Assembly: GCA_021791195.1 (NCBI GenBank)
Contig: JAJYXB010000001.1
Span: forward strand, 1-46,551
Length of the DNA stretch: 46,551 nt
Direction: 5' to 3'
Origin: Actinomycetes bacterium
Lineage (GTDB): Bacteria; Actinomycetota; Thermoleophilia; BMS3ABIN01
Shown: positions 1 to 8,695 of the stretch, piece after piece
How the letters are laid out: every line of letters begins with the position of its first letter
Position numbering within the stretch: position 1 is the first letter of the stretch
Position numbers and translations under genes: made by a program
The notes under the pieces: generated by a model
The model's input: the letters and a program-made list of their open reading frames with translations, nothing else
Told to the model about the DNA's origin: nothing
Database searches by the model: none

Positions 1-127
1 CCTTTCCCGGCGTCTCCGGCGGACCGGTGGAGGTAAACGCCTGGACCGACTCCGGCAAGAGCGCCCCGGCCAACGTGATGGCCTCGCAGCGCGTGATGCT
101 CAACGGTTACTTCAATGAGCTGGACGG
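1..127 (+). repeat. Exact 127-bp repeat, copy A
   Basis: Bases 1-127 are identical to 1558-1684. Both encode the end of a WTWYD module. The window starts inside this repeat. Confidence 0.9.
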
Positions 128-2621
128 CGACGCTTCCGGCTCATATTTCAGCAATATGGCGCCAACCGGCGCGACCACGAACAACCGTCCCATCATCAGT
201 GCCGACCTGAGCAGTGATGATGGCATCAATCCTTCTTCGGTCAACATCAAACTCGACGGCCAGGACGTCACCGCCGGCGCCAACCGCACCAGCTCCTACG
301 TCAGCTACCGCCCGCCCGCCTCCTTAAGCGCCGGCACCCACTCAGTCACAGTCACCGCCGCCAACATCGCCGGCGCCTCGCAGTCGTCGACCTGGAGCTT
401 TACCGTGGCGGCCACCAACTACACGCCCCGCGACTATTACTGGCCCTGGTATGACGGGATAAGCTCCAACGACTGGGTGCTGATGGCCAATCCGTCCTCG
501 GTGGCCACCAGCCTTGACTTCGGCGTGGCTATCGCCGGACGCACGATGGACCTAAGCCCCTTCAGCCTGAGCGGCGCCGGCTGTCCCGGCGGCGCCAGCT
601 GCGGCGCCGGCCAGGTGCCCCCCGGGCGCACGCTGGTAAGCAGCCACGCCGGCATCCGCGGCGGACCGGTCGATGCCATGTCGCTTCAGGGCGGCCGCGG
701 CGTAGTCAGCCAGCGCACCATCTGGGGGACAAGCTCGCTGGAGGAGACGCCGGCCATCGATGGGCAGGACCTCTCAGACCATTACGTCTGGGCCTGGTAC
801 GACAACGCCACCCCCGGCTATACCAACTGGGTGATGGTGTCCAACCCGAACGCCGCAGCGGTCTACTACGAGATCAGGGTCGCCGGCCAGCTTAAGTCCA
901 GCGGCACCATCCAGCCCGGCGCCAACGTCACCCCGACCTTCCCCGGCGTGATGGGCGGGCCGGTGGACGTCGAGGCCTGGACCGGCTCCGGCAAGAGCGC
1001 CCCGGCCAACGTCATCGCCTCCCAGCGGGTGCTGATGGGCTCGGCCTTCAACGAGGTGGCCGGCACGCCGGCAAGCAAACTCTCCGACCATTACTACTGG
1101 ACCTGGTACGACAACAAGAGCCCTGGCTATACCAACTGGGTGCTGGTGGCCAACCCGTCTTCGGCTTCCCAGGTCTACTACGAGATCAGGGTCGCCGGCC
1201 AGCTTAAGTCCAGCGGCACCATCCAGCCCGGCGCCAACGTCACCCCGACCTTCCCCGGCGTGATGGGCGGACCGGTGGAGGTACAGGCCTGGACCAGCTC
1301 CGGCAAGACCCAGGCGGCCGACATCATCGCTTCCCAGCGGGTGGTCAGCGGACCGTCGCTGGAAGAGGTGCCCGGCTACGCCGCCGGCAGCCTCAACTCT
1401 TCCTACGACTGGACCTGGTACGACAACAAGAGCCCCGGTTACACCAACTGGGTGCTGGTGGCCAATCCCAACCCCATCCCGGTCTACTACGAGATATCCA
1501 TCGGCGGCGCGGTGAAGTCCAGCGGCGCCATCCAGCCCGGCGCCAACGTCACCCCGACCTTTCCCGGCGTCTCCGGCGGACCGGTGGAGGTAAACGCCTG
1601 GACCGACTCCGGCAAGAGCGCCCCGGCCAACGTGATGGCCTCGCAGCGCGTGATGCTCAACGGTTACTTCAATGAGCTGGACGGGACGGTATATAACGTG
1701 CGCCCGGGGGCGGTGCCGTCCGGTCCGAGTTCGACCGTCACCGCCACCAACACCGATTTCAATGTCACCGACAGCAGCGGCAAAGTGCTGACGACGCTGC
1801 ACGCAGGCCAGACGGCGACTACCATCTACTGGAACAACGGTTATTATGTTTATACCAGTACCGGCTTCGCGCATTACGGCAGCTCCTACATCCGCATGAC
1901 CCCGGTCAGCAGCGGCGGCATCATGCAGGTTACCTCGTATCACGACGTGCCATCATGGAACACCAGCCTGGACGACAACCTGTTCCGCGGTACGATCGAA
2001 TTTCGCTACTCGAGCGTGTCCAGCGCCGTCTGGGTGATCGAGGAGGTGCCGATCGAGCTTTACCTGCGCGGCATCGCCGAAACCAGCACCGGCTCGCCGC
2101 CTGAATTCCTGAAGACAATGAGCGTGGCAGCGCGCGACTATGCCCTCTACAATGTCAACAACGGCGGCAAGGATTACGGCAGCGGTCATGACATCTTCGA
2201 CCTGAAGAACAGCCGCAACGGTAACGGCGACGACCAGCAGTACCGCGGCTACGGCCTGGAGGAGCGCTTTCCCGACCTGACGGCGGCGGTTGACGCCACC
2301 ACCGGCCAGGTGGTCACCTACCAGGGCAGCCTGGCGCTCTCGCCGTATTTTTCGCAGAGTGACGGCCGCACCCGCTCGGCGCAGGAGGTCTGGAACATCA
2401 CCGACATGCCCTGGCTGGCAAGCGTGCCCGATCCCGACTGCAACGGCATGCAGCTGCTGGGCCACGGTGTCGGCATCTCCGCCTACGGCGCCCTGCAGCG
2501 GGCCAGCCGCGGCGACAGCTACCAGACTATCCTCGGCTACTATCTCACCGGCACAGCGGTTCAGACGATGGACACGAACAGGAACATCCGTGTCGCCATC
2601 GAGCAGGTCCCCAATCCGTAG
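1..2621 (+). CDS. Secreted repeat protein with C-terminal SpoIID/LytB-like domain (5' end outside window)
   Basis: The reading frame is open from base 3, so the gene begins upstream of the window. In order it shows the tail of one repeat, an Ig-like segment (about 130-415), four copies of a roughly 105-residue module carrying W-[TAP]-W-Y-D, N-W-V-x-x-[AS]-N-P, T-P-T-F-P-G-V, G-G-P-V-[ED]-V and I-A-S-Q-R-V motifs (about 420-1685), an SH3-like stretch (about 1740-1900), and a C-terminal SpoIID/LytB-like domain (about 1925-2610). The last is recognised by E-V-P-I-E-L-Y-L, S-V-A-A-R-D-Y-A and GHGVGISAYGA. SpoIID proteins are peptidoglycan lytic transglycosylases or amidase enhancers, so a wall-associated role is inferred. 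The modules probably bind or space the enzyme on the surface. No transmembrane segment is visible in this part. The same Ig-like and WTWYD modules recur in the S53 peptidase at 31555-35769. Confidence 0.85.
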   Translation, partial: FPGVSGGPVEVNAWTDSGKSAPANVMASQRVMLNGYFNELDGDASGSYFSNMAPTGATTNNRPIISADLSSDDGINPSSVNIKLDGQDVTAGANRTSSYVSYRPPASLSAGTHSVTVTAANIAGASQSSTWSFTVAATNYTPRDYYWPWYDGISSNDWVLMANPSSVATSLDFGVAIAGRTMDLSPFSLSGAGCPGGASCGAGQVPPGRTLVSSHAGIRGGPVDAMSLQGGRGVVSQRTIWGTSSLEETPAIDGQDLSDHYVWAWYDNATPGYTNWVMVSNPNAAAVYYEIRVAGQLKSSGTIQPGANVTPTFPGVMGGPVDVEAWTGSGKSAPANVIASQRVLMGSAFNEVAGTPASKLSDHYYWTWYDNKSPGYTNWVLVANPSSASQVYYEIRVAGQLKSSGTIQPGANVTPTFPGVMGGPVEVQAWTSSGKTQAADIIASQRVVSGPSLEEVPGYAAGSLNSSYDWTWYDNKSPGYTNWVLVANPNPIPVYYEISIGGAVKSSGAIQPGANVTPTFPGVSGGPVEVNAWTDSGKSAPANVMASQRVMLNGYFNELDGTVYNVRPGAVPSGPSSTVTATNTDFNVTDSSGKVLTTLHAGQTATTIYWNNGYYVYTSTGFAHYGSSYIRMTPVSSGGIMQVTSYHDVPSWNTSLDDNLFRGTIEFRYSSVSSAVWVIEEVPIELYLRGIAETSTGSPPEFLKTMSVAARDYALYNVNNGGKDYGSGHDIFDLKNSRNGNGDDQQYRGYGLEERFPDLTAAVDATTGQVVTYQGSLALSPYFSQSDGRTRSAQEVWNITDMPWLASVPDPDCNGMQLLGHGVGISAYGALQRASRGDSYQTILGYYLTGTAVQTMDTNRNIRVAIEQVPNP
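861..1270 (+). repeat. 98-bp exact direct repeat with 312-bp period
   Basis: Bases 861-958 and 1173-1270 are identical, a period of 312 bp (104 codons). Identity at DNA level inside protein repeats suggests recent duplication or gene conversion. Confidence 0.85.
1558..1684 (+). repeat. Exact 127-bp repeat, copy B
   Basis: Identical to bases 1-127. After 1684 the copies diverge: copy A leads into an Ig-like segment, copy B into the SH3/SpoIID part. Confidence 0.9.
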
Positions 2622-2732
2622 CCGCCCGCTACTGGTCCGGCGGTTTGGCCGCCGGGTCGATTGTGATAAAATCCCTATCCGACCTGCAAGCTTCTTTGGA
2701 GCTTTCTCCGGGCCCCGTTTAACCAGCCGCTG

Positions 2733-3527
2733 ATGATTTCCAATATAAAACAGATGTTTGAATACCGTGAGCTTTTGCGGACGCTCGTGTCCAAGGACAC
2801 CCGCTCCCGCTACAAGGGTTCGGTGCTCGGCTTTGCCTGGAACTTCGCCATTCCGCTGCTGCAGCTGCTGGTCTACTGGGCGCTGTTCGGGCTCATCTTC
2901 GGCGTCTCGTCGCCGGGGAACTATCCCTTTTCGGTATTCCTGTTCACGGGGCTGCTGCCCTGGAACTTCCTCACCAACGCGCTGCTGGGCGGCTCGATGT
3001 CGGTGATCGGCAACGCCAACCTGGTGAAGAAGATCTATTTCCCCCTGCAGGTCCTGCCGCTGACGACGGTGCTGTCGCAGTTCATCAGCCTGCTGCTGGG
3101 CGAGCTGGTGCTGGCCATCGTGCTGGTGCTGTTCGGCGTCGGCTTCAGCTGGTACCTGCTGCTGCTGCCGCTAGTCTTTGCCATACAGCTGGTGTTCACC
3201 GCCGGACTGGCCTGGTTCTTCGGCTGCGCCAATGTTTTTTTCCGTGATATCGAGCATATTCTTGGCATCATCATGATGGCCTGGATGTACCTGACGCCGG
3301 TGCTTTATCCGATCACGCGCGTGACCGCGCATGGCCGCATCGCCTCACTGGGCATCCATCTAAACCCGATGACCGACATCATCACCGCCTTTCAGAACCT
3401 CACTCTCGACCACAAGATGCCGGACTGGGCCTGGCTGGGATATGCGGCGGTGGCGAGTGTGGCCGCGTGCGTGATCGGCTTCAGCATCTTCAACCACTTC
3501 AAGTTCCGTTTTGAGGAAGAGGTATAG
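2733..3527 (+). CDS. wzm: ABC-2 type polysaccharide export permease (Wzm/TagG family)
   Basis: This 264-residue integral membrane protein has the family's usual length. The N-terminus carries the K-D-x-R-S-R-Y-K-G-S-V-L-G cytoplasmic motif typical of Wzm, TagG and KpsM permeases, followed by about six hydrophobic helices. It would form the membrane channel that exports an undecaprenyl-linked glycan. The stop codon abuts the ATG of the ATPase gene at 3528 with no spacer, so the two are translated as a pair. The start is the first ATG after the preceding gene, 111 bp beyond its stop. Confidence 0.93.
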   Translation: MISNIKQMFEYRELLRTLVSKDTRSRYKGSVLGFAWNFAIPLLQLLVYWALFGLIFGVSSPGNYPFSVFLFTGLLPWNFLTNALLGGSMSVIGNANLVKKIYFPLQVLPLTTVLSQFISLLLGELVLAIVLVLFGVGFSWYLLLLPLVFAIQLVFTAGLAWFFGCANVFFRDIEHILGIIMMAWMYLTPVLYPITRVTAHGRIASLGIHLNPMTDIITAFQNLTLDHKMPDWAWLGYAAVASVAACVIGFSIFNHFKFRFEEEV

Positions 3528-4793
3528 ATGGCGGATCCGGCGGTCATCTTCCACGATGTCTCCAAGACGTACCGGATGCGGCATCAGAAAGGCCGCACGC
3601 TCAAGGAGACTTTCCTGCGGCAGCGCGTCTTTCAGGAGACGATCAATGCCCTGGACCACGTCAGCTTCGAAACGCCGCATGGCGGCACGCTGGGCATCAT
3701 CGGCAGCAACGGCTCCGGCAAGAGCACGGCGCTGAAGCTGATCGCCGGCACCTCCCTGCCTTCGGGCGGCAGGGTGGAGGTCAACGGCCGGGTCTCGGCG
3801 CTGCTGGAGCTGGGCGCCGGTTTCCACCCCGATTTCACCGGCCGCGAGAACGTCTTTCTCTCCGGCGCCCTGATGGGGCTGCCGCGCCGGCTGATCGAGG
3901 AGCGCTTCGAGCAGATCGTCGCCTTTGCCGATATCGGCGATTTCATCGATTCGCCGGCCAAGACATATTCTTCCGGCATGTATCTGCGGCTGGCCTTCGC
4001 CGTGGCGGTCAACGTCGATCCGGAGATCCTCCTGATCGACGAGGTCTTTGCCGTCGGCGACCAGTCGTTCCAGCTTAAATGCATGGAACGGATCGACCGC
4101 TTCAAGAGCGAGGGCAAGACGATCATCTTCGTCTCGCACAGCCTCGACGCGGTGCGCTCGCTGTGCGAGAGAGCTGTTTGGATCGAGCGGGGCAAGATGC
4201 GGATCCACGGCGTCACGGAAAAAGTCATCGACCTCTACATGTCGGCGGTCAACGAGAAAGAGGAGGTGCGGCTGACCGCCGAGGCCGACACCAAGGAAGA
4301 GGATCCGAACCGCTGGGGCACGCGCCGGGGCGAGATCACCGGAGTGGAGCTGCTGGACGAAGAGGGGGAGCCGCGCCACACTTACAAGACGCGGGACAAG
4401 ATGAAGATTCGTATCAGTTATGATGTCAAAGAGCCGCTGGAAGAGCCGGTCATCGGTCTGGCCATCGTACGCGGCGACGGTGTGCTCTGCTTCGGCACCA
4501 ACACCACCGACACCGGCCGGACGCCGGACGTGCTGAAACGGGGGCAGGGGGGGTTGTGGTACGAGTTCAAGGATCTGAACCTGCTTCCCGGTGATTATTA
4601 TCTGTCAGTCTCGTTTCACAACCTGGACCAGTCGGAGACTTTCGATTATCTCGACCGCCAGTACCGCTTCAAGGTGCTGGAGGGTCCGGAGGTGGAGATC
4701 GGCCTGGTGCACATGTCGCATGCCTGGATTAACTGGGAAGGCCGGCCGATGAAGCGGCAGGGCCGCGGCAGGGTGATCAGCGGAGCGGAGTGA
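3528..4793 (+). CDS. wzt: ABC transporter ATPase with C-terminal glycan-binding domain (Wzt family)
   Basis: 421 residues. The N-terminal nucleotide-binding domain has Walker A GSNGSGKST (59-67), a degenerate signature YSSGM (147-151), Walker B ILLIDE (167-172) and H-loop His204. It powers glycan export with the upstream permease. Residues from about 260 to 405 form an extra C-terminal domain resembling the Wzt carbohydrate-binding module, which in O-antigen systems recognises a modified non-reducing end before export. That extension separates it from short KpsT or TagH-like ATPases. Its presence agrees with the methyltransferase gene next door (4849-5544), which could add the cap. A GAGGAAGAGG ribosome site lies in the end of the permease gene. 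Confidence 0.93.
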   Translation: MADPAVIFHDVSKTYRMRHQKGRTLKETFLRQRVFQETINALDHVSFETPHGGTLGIIGSNGSGKSTALKLIAGTSLPSGGRVEVNGRVSALLELGAGFHPDFTGRENVFLSGALMGLPRRLIEERFEQIVAFADIGDFIDSPAKTYSSGMYLRLAFAVAVNVDPEILLIDEVFAVGDQSFQLKCMERIDRFKSEGKTIIFVSHSLDAVRSLCERAVWIERGKMRIHGVTEKVIDLYMSAVNEKEEVRLTAEADTKEEDPNRWGTRRGEITGVELLDEEGEPRHTYKTRDKMKIRISYDVKEPLEEPVIGLAIVRGDGVLCFGTNTTDTGRTPDVLKRGQGGLWYEFKDLNLLPGDYYLSVSFHNLDQSETFDYLDRQYRFKVLEGPEVEIGLVHMSHAWINWEGRPMKRQGRGRVISGAE

Positions 4794-4848
4794 GGCGGAG
4801 GACGGGCGGGCGCGGGCGCCAGATCCCGCCGGCCGCCGGATGGCGAAG

Positions 4849-5544
4849 CTACCCGGCGGGCTCGGCCACCAGGATGAACTGGTAGACGTCGCCGTCCGGA
4901 CGCGCAAACAGGTAGTTCTTCAGCGGCAGCGGCCGGTCCCGGAGCCGCGGGTAGAATTCGCTCTGCTCGAAGGGCCAGCGGACGGCGTCCACATCGTAGA
5001 TCCGGAAACCCTGCTTTTCAATCATGCGCGTGATGGTGGCGCGGGTGAAAAAGCGGATGTGGGTCCGGTCCAGCAGGCCCAGTTCGGTGTACTCGAAGTT
5101 GCCGTCGATCAGATCCAATATCAGGCCGGCGTAAGCAGTGTTGGGGACCGAGACGATCAGCCTCCCTCCCGGCTTGAGCATTCCCTTGGTCTGAGCCACG
5201 ATGGCGGCGGGATCGTAAAGATGCTCGAGCACGTCGGCGCAGATGGCGACATCGTAACCGCCGGCGGGAAAATGCTCCCGCAGCGGCGCTTCCTCCAGGT
5301 CGGCGACGATCAGCTGCCGGTAAGCGGGGCGGGCCACGCTGGCCATGTCCTGGCTAAGCTCCATTCCGTCCACGGTACAATCCCACTGCTCGCCCAGGAA
5401 CCGGCCCAGGTAGCCTGTCGCCGTGCCCAGCTCCAGCACCGCGCTGCCGCGGGGAACGCGCTCGACGATCAGCGTCAGCGAGTCGCGCACCTCCAGGTTT
5501 ACTTCACGGATGTATTGTGTTTCTTCGCTCATGGGATTATTCAT
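4849..5544 (-). CDS. SAM-dependent methyltransferase, class I (Methyltransf_23/UbiG-like)
   Basis: 231 residues with a Rossmann methyltransferase fold. Motif I is VLELGTATGYLG (36-47), the acidic end of strand 2 follows at about residue 60, the post-motif ADVLEHL is at 103-109, and K-P-G-G-R-L-I-V-S-V-P-N is at 124-135. It is the last gene of the leftward glycosyltransferase operon and converges on the Wzt gene, 55 bp away. The position suggests methylation of a sugar, possibly the terminal cap read by the Wzt C-terminal domain. Substrate is inferred from context only. No strong ribosome site precedes the first ATG, and a second in-frame ATG lies at codon 5. Confidence 0.85.
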   Translation of the reverse strand: MNNPMSEETQYIREVNLEVRDSLTLIVERVPRGSAVLELGTATGYLGRFLGEQWDCTVDGMELSQDMASVARPAYRQLIVADLEEAPLREHFPAGGYDVAICADVLEHLYDPAAIVAQTKGMLKPGGRLIVSVPNTAYAGLILDLIDGNFEYTELGLLDRTHIRFFTRATITRMIEKQGFRIYDVDAVRWPFEQSEFYPRLRDRPLPLKNYLFARPDGDVYQFILVAEPAG

Positions 5545-5571
5545 GCCGGGGCTGCTGCCGCCGTGGCCGCG

Positions 5572-6936
5572 TCAGACTTTCTCCTCTGCCGTCAGGGCTT
5601 CCGGCGGTTGGGCGGCCTCTACTGAACCGTCCGCTCCGGGGGTGTCTGCGGTCTTCTCCAGACGACCGGCCGGCTGGTCCGGGATGCTGATCGCGCCGTA
5701 ATCGAGCGTCAGCCGGCTGGCGAATTCCAGCACGTGCTCCGGCTGGCCGGCGAGCAGGTCGCGCAGCCGCCGTTCGAGGATCTCCGGTTCGAACTTCAGC
5801 TTGCTGAAGGCGATCATCTCCAGTTCCTTCCAGATCCGGTAGGCTTCCTGGCTGCCGGTCAGCACATGCAGGCGGCGGTAGGCGGCCATCAGCGCATCCA
5901 GCGAGTAGAAAGGCTGATAACGGGTCGGATCGTAGTAGGGCAGTTCTGTGAAGGACAGCTTGAGGATTTCCTGGTCCTTGACCTGCCGCCGGCGCTGGAT
6001 CTCCCAGCGCTGCGGCAGCAGCCGCGGCAGGTCGGCCAGGAAGCCGGCGGCGATCGCCAGGCTGGTGGCGCGCGAACCGGCGCCGTTCAGCAGGGCGTTG
6101 CGCAGATGCGCCTTCAGGCGCCGGTAGCTGATCATCACCGCCTGGCGGCGCTGGTAATTCTTCACCACCGTGCGCAGCAGGTTCAGCTCGATCAGCTTGT
6201 ACTTGAAGTTGTATTTCCTGTCCTTGACGCTCGCCGAATGCTCGTGGTGCACCACGGCCGCCGGCGCCGTGCGGAACTCCCATCCCAGCAGGTTGGCGCG
6301 GAAGCACCAGTCGACGTCCTCGAAGTACATGAAGTAGGAATCGTCCAGCTGGCCGACGCTGTCATCGGCGAACGCCGAGCGCCTCAGCAGCGTGGCGCCG
6401 AAGCAGGAGCCGAAGACGCGTTCGCTGGCGTCGTACTGGCCGATGTCCGGCTGCCCGATCCCCAGGTTGAAGGCGCCGGCGTTGTCGCCCAGCGAGGTGC
6501 CAACGCTGTCGAAGATGCGCGACAGCCCCGCCAGCATCATCTTGGGAGCGACGCCGGCGATGCGGTCGCCGGCGCTGGCTGTCGCCACCATCTGTTCGAT
6601 GAAATCCGGATCGACGAAGGTGTCGAAGTTGAGCAGGCAGACGAAATCTGCGTCCGCGGCCGCGGCGACGCCGCGGTTGATGCCGCCGGAGAAGCCAAGG
6701 TTCTTCTCCAGCCGCAGTTGCCGGACGCCGGGGTACTGCGCGGCCACCCGGTCAAGGATGGCATGGGTCGAAGCATTGTCAACAAGAATGATCTCGTGCC
6801 TGGCATATGTCTGCGCTGCCAGCGAGGCGAGGCACTTGTCCATCGTTTCCCAGGGTGAATTATAGTTGAGGATGATCGTGGCCACCGCGGGCATGGCGGC
6901 TGATTTCCCGGCCGGTTTGTGTTTTTTTGCCGGCAC
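5572..6936 (-). CDS. Glycosyltransferase family 2
   Basis: 454 residues. The GT-A core begins with A-T-I-I-L-N-Y-N (19-26), L-V-D-N-A-S-T (51-57), a long conserved K-N-L-G-F-S-G-G-I-N segment (78-87), an N-F-D-T metal-binding variant of DxD (103-106), and a downstream Y-F-E-D-V-D-W-C acceptor motif. This pattern resembles rhamnosyltransferase-like GT2 enzymes. Residues after about 270 form a variable C-terminal tail. The GTG start is well supported: AAGGAGG lies seven bases upstream and TAGTG overlaps the preceding stop by one base. A later Met15 is possible but less likely. Donor sugar is not predictable. Confidence 0.9.
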   Translation of the reverse strand: MPAKKHKPAGKSAAMPAVATIILNYNSPWETMDKCLASLAAQTYARHEIILVDNASTHAILDRVAAQYPGVRQLRLEKNLGFSGGINRGVAAAADADFVCLLNFDTFVDPDFIEQMVATASAGDRIAGVAPKMMLAGLSRIFDSVGTSLGDNAGAFNLGIGQPDIGQYDASERVFGSCFGATLLRRSAFADDSVGQLDDSYFMYFEDVDWCFRANLLGWEFRTAPAAVVHHEHSASVKDRKYNFKYKLIELNLLRTVVKNYQRRQAVMISYRRLKAHLRNALLNGAGSRATSLAIAAGFLADLPRLLPQRWEIQRRRQVKDQEILKLSFTELPYYDPTRYQPFYSLDALMAAYRRLHVLTGSQEAYRIWKELEMIAFSKLKFEPEILERRLRDLLAGQPEHVLEFASRLTLDYGAISIPDQPAGRLEKTADTPGADGSVEAAQPPEALTAEEKV

Positions 6937-8045
6937 TAAAGAACCTCCTTAAGCAGGCGTTCGTAAGCCGTGACAGTATTTTCCCACAGAAAGCCTCCGG
7001 CATGCTCCAGTGCCGCCTGCGACATGTCGGCGCGCAGCTGTTCGTCGCCCGCGAGCCGGAGGACGGCGTCGCCCAGCTCATCCATGCCGGACGCCAGGAA
7101 ACCGGACCGGCCGGCGGCAACTACCTCTGGATGCGCGCCGATGTCAAGCGCCACCACCGGTTTGCCGAACGACTGGGCTTCCACCAGTGGCAAGTCGAAA
7201 CCTTCCCAGCGTGAGCCGGTGAGATAGAGGTCGCAGGCGCTGAAGATGGCGGGCATCTGCTCCGCCGGCGCGTTCTCCAGCACCAGCACACCGTTGGCGG
7301 TGAGCCACTCGCGCTCGCGGGGGCCGCCGAAGCCGACCATCAGCAGGCGCAGCCGCTTGTTCTGCCGGTGGAGGCGGCTGTAGAGCTCGACCAGCTCCGC
7401 CGTTCCCTTGTAGGGCTGGTCGGCAGCGGAAAGCCGGCCGACGTACAGCAGCAGCAGGTCGTCATCGTCCACGCCCAGCTCGCGCCTGAGTGCCACCGCC
7501 TCCGCCGGCGTGTCGCGGCCGGCGGCGTTAACGTAATGGTCGGCGCCCAGATGGATGACCTCGGTCTTCCTGGCGATGCCCCGGGGGAGGCCGTCCCTGA
7601 GAAAGGAGGAAATCGACGTCAGCCGCCGGGCGAAGCGGAAATAAATCTGGTTCTGCATGAAATTGACATAAGCGAAATTCGTCCTGATCCTGGCGGGGAA
7701 TCCCGCGGTGGAGGAGACCCCGTAGACTACTGCCACGGCCGGCGCTTTCAGGCGCGGCAGGTAGGAGAAATACGGGAAGGTCTGCACCAGCCAGATGTCG
7801 ATGTCCTCGCCATTCAGATACTTCAGATGCCGCTGGGCCGAGAGATCGTAGCGCGGGAAAAAGGCATACGCCGGCGTGGGGATCAGCTTCAGCTCGTAGC
7901 GTCCCGGCTGGAAGCTTTCATCGGAGACGCTGGCGAAGACGGTGACCTCGTGGCCCCGGGCCGCCAGCCCGCCGGCGACCTGGTCGATTACCAGGTCGAC
8001 GCCGAAGCCGCGCAGCATCCGCTCGGTGATGAAACCGATCTTCAC
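6936..8045 (-). CDS. Glycosyltransferase family 4 (GT-B)
   Basis: 369 residues. The N-terminal domain starts K-I-G-F-I-T-E-R and has the glycine-rich region typical of GT4 acceptor domains. The C-terminal donor domain has L-Y-V-G-R-L-S and the E-x7-E motif within WEGFDLPLVEAQSFGKPVV, followed by a G-A-H-P-E-V segment. The gene overlaps the upstream coiled-coil gene by ATGA and the downstream GT2 gene by one base, so it sits in a tightly coupled operon. It probably transfers a nucleotide-activated hexose to the growing glycan on the cytoplasmic face. Confidence 0.92.
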   Translation of the reverse strand: MKIGFITERMLRGFGVDLVIDQVAGGLAARGHEVTVFASVSDESFQPGRYELKLIPTPAYAFFPRYDLSAQRHLKYLNGEDIDIWLVQTFPYFSYLPRLKAPAVAVVYGVSSTAGFPARIRTNFAYVNFMQNQIYFRFARRLTSISSFLRDGLPRGIARKTEVIHLGADHYVNAAGRDTPAEAVALRRELGVDDDDLLLLYVGRLSAADQPYKGTAELVELYSRLHRQNKRLRLLMVGFGGPREREWLTANGVLVLENAPAEQMPAIFSACDLYLTGSRWEGFDLPLVEAQSFGKPVVALDIGAHPEVVAAGRSGFLASGMDELGDAVLRLAGDEQLRADMSQAALEHAGGFLWENTVTAYERLLKEVL

Positions 8046-8695
8046 GAGCGCCGCTTGTTCTTGCCGTTGCCCGAGCGCCGGCTGACGACGTCGCGCAGGC
8101 GGGTGCGATAGTCGTGCCAGCGGCGGCTGGAACTTTTCAGCAATATCAGCTGCAGGCTTCGCAGCTGGCGCTCCAGCTCGGCGATGGTGCGTTCGCGGCC
8201 GGCGATGATCCGCCGCAGGTTGATGTTGTCAGCCCGCTTACGGTTCTGCAGCTCGCTGAGCTGGCGGTCTTTCTCCGCCAGCATCTGCTGGAAGTTGCGG
8301 ATGTGGTTCTCCTTCTCCTGGACCATCTGCTGGAAGTTATGGATGTGGTTCTCCTGTTCCGAGACGATGCGGTTGAAATTGTCGATGTGGCCTTCCTTCT
8401 CCCTGGCCATCTCCCACAGCCTGTCGATGCTGGCATTGAGCGTCGCCATTATTTCCCTGAGCTCGGCCGCCGTCAGATCGCTGCTGAAGCCGGCGTCCTC
8501 GAGGGCGGTCACCAGCTCGGGCGGCGCCAGCAGATCGAGGCCTAGTCTATCAAAGGGACGGCGGTGGGGCCCGTAGTAGTGCGCTGCCTCCAGAAAGGGA
8601 AGCGTGGCCGGGCTCGCGGATGGCGCGGCCGGCTTTGCCGTGCCCCCGCCTTTCAGCGGTGCCGTATAGGCTTCAAGATAGGCGCTGGATCTCAC
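8042..8695 (-). CDS. Coiled-coil protein with tandem 14-residue repeats (candidate glycan-length ruler)
   Basis: 217 residues with no enzyme motif. Residues about 95-150 contain three consecutive 14-residue units (E-G/N-H-I-x-N-F-x-x-M/I-V-x-E) followed by a divergent fourth, which fits two heptads of a parallel coiled coil. The N-terminus is Pro/Ala-rich and the C-terminus is strongly basic. It is overlapped by GTGA and ATGA junctions on both sides, inside a glycosyltransferase operon. In O-antigen systems WbdD combines a methyltransferase/kinase with a coiled coil that measures chain length. A similar ruler role is inferred here, with the methyltransferase encoded separately at 4849-5544. 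It could instead be a scaffold for the transferases. Confidence 0.75.
   Translation of the reverse strand: MRSSAYLEAYTAPLKGGGTAKPAAPSASPATLPFLEAAHYYGPHRRPFDRLGLDLLAPPELVTALEDAGFSSDLTAAELREIMATLNASIDRLWEMAREKEGHIDNFNRIVSEQENHIHNFQQMVQEKENHIRNFQQMLAEKDRQLSELQNRKRADNINLRRIIAGRERTIAELERQLRSLQLILLKSSSRRWHDYRTRLRDVVSRRSGNGKNKRRS

Noticed and set aside
774-1943. Long leftward frame opposite the repeat protein
   Set aside because: Repetitive His/Val/Gly/Arg-rich translation mirrors the repeats on the other strand; high-GC shadow.
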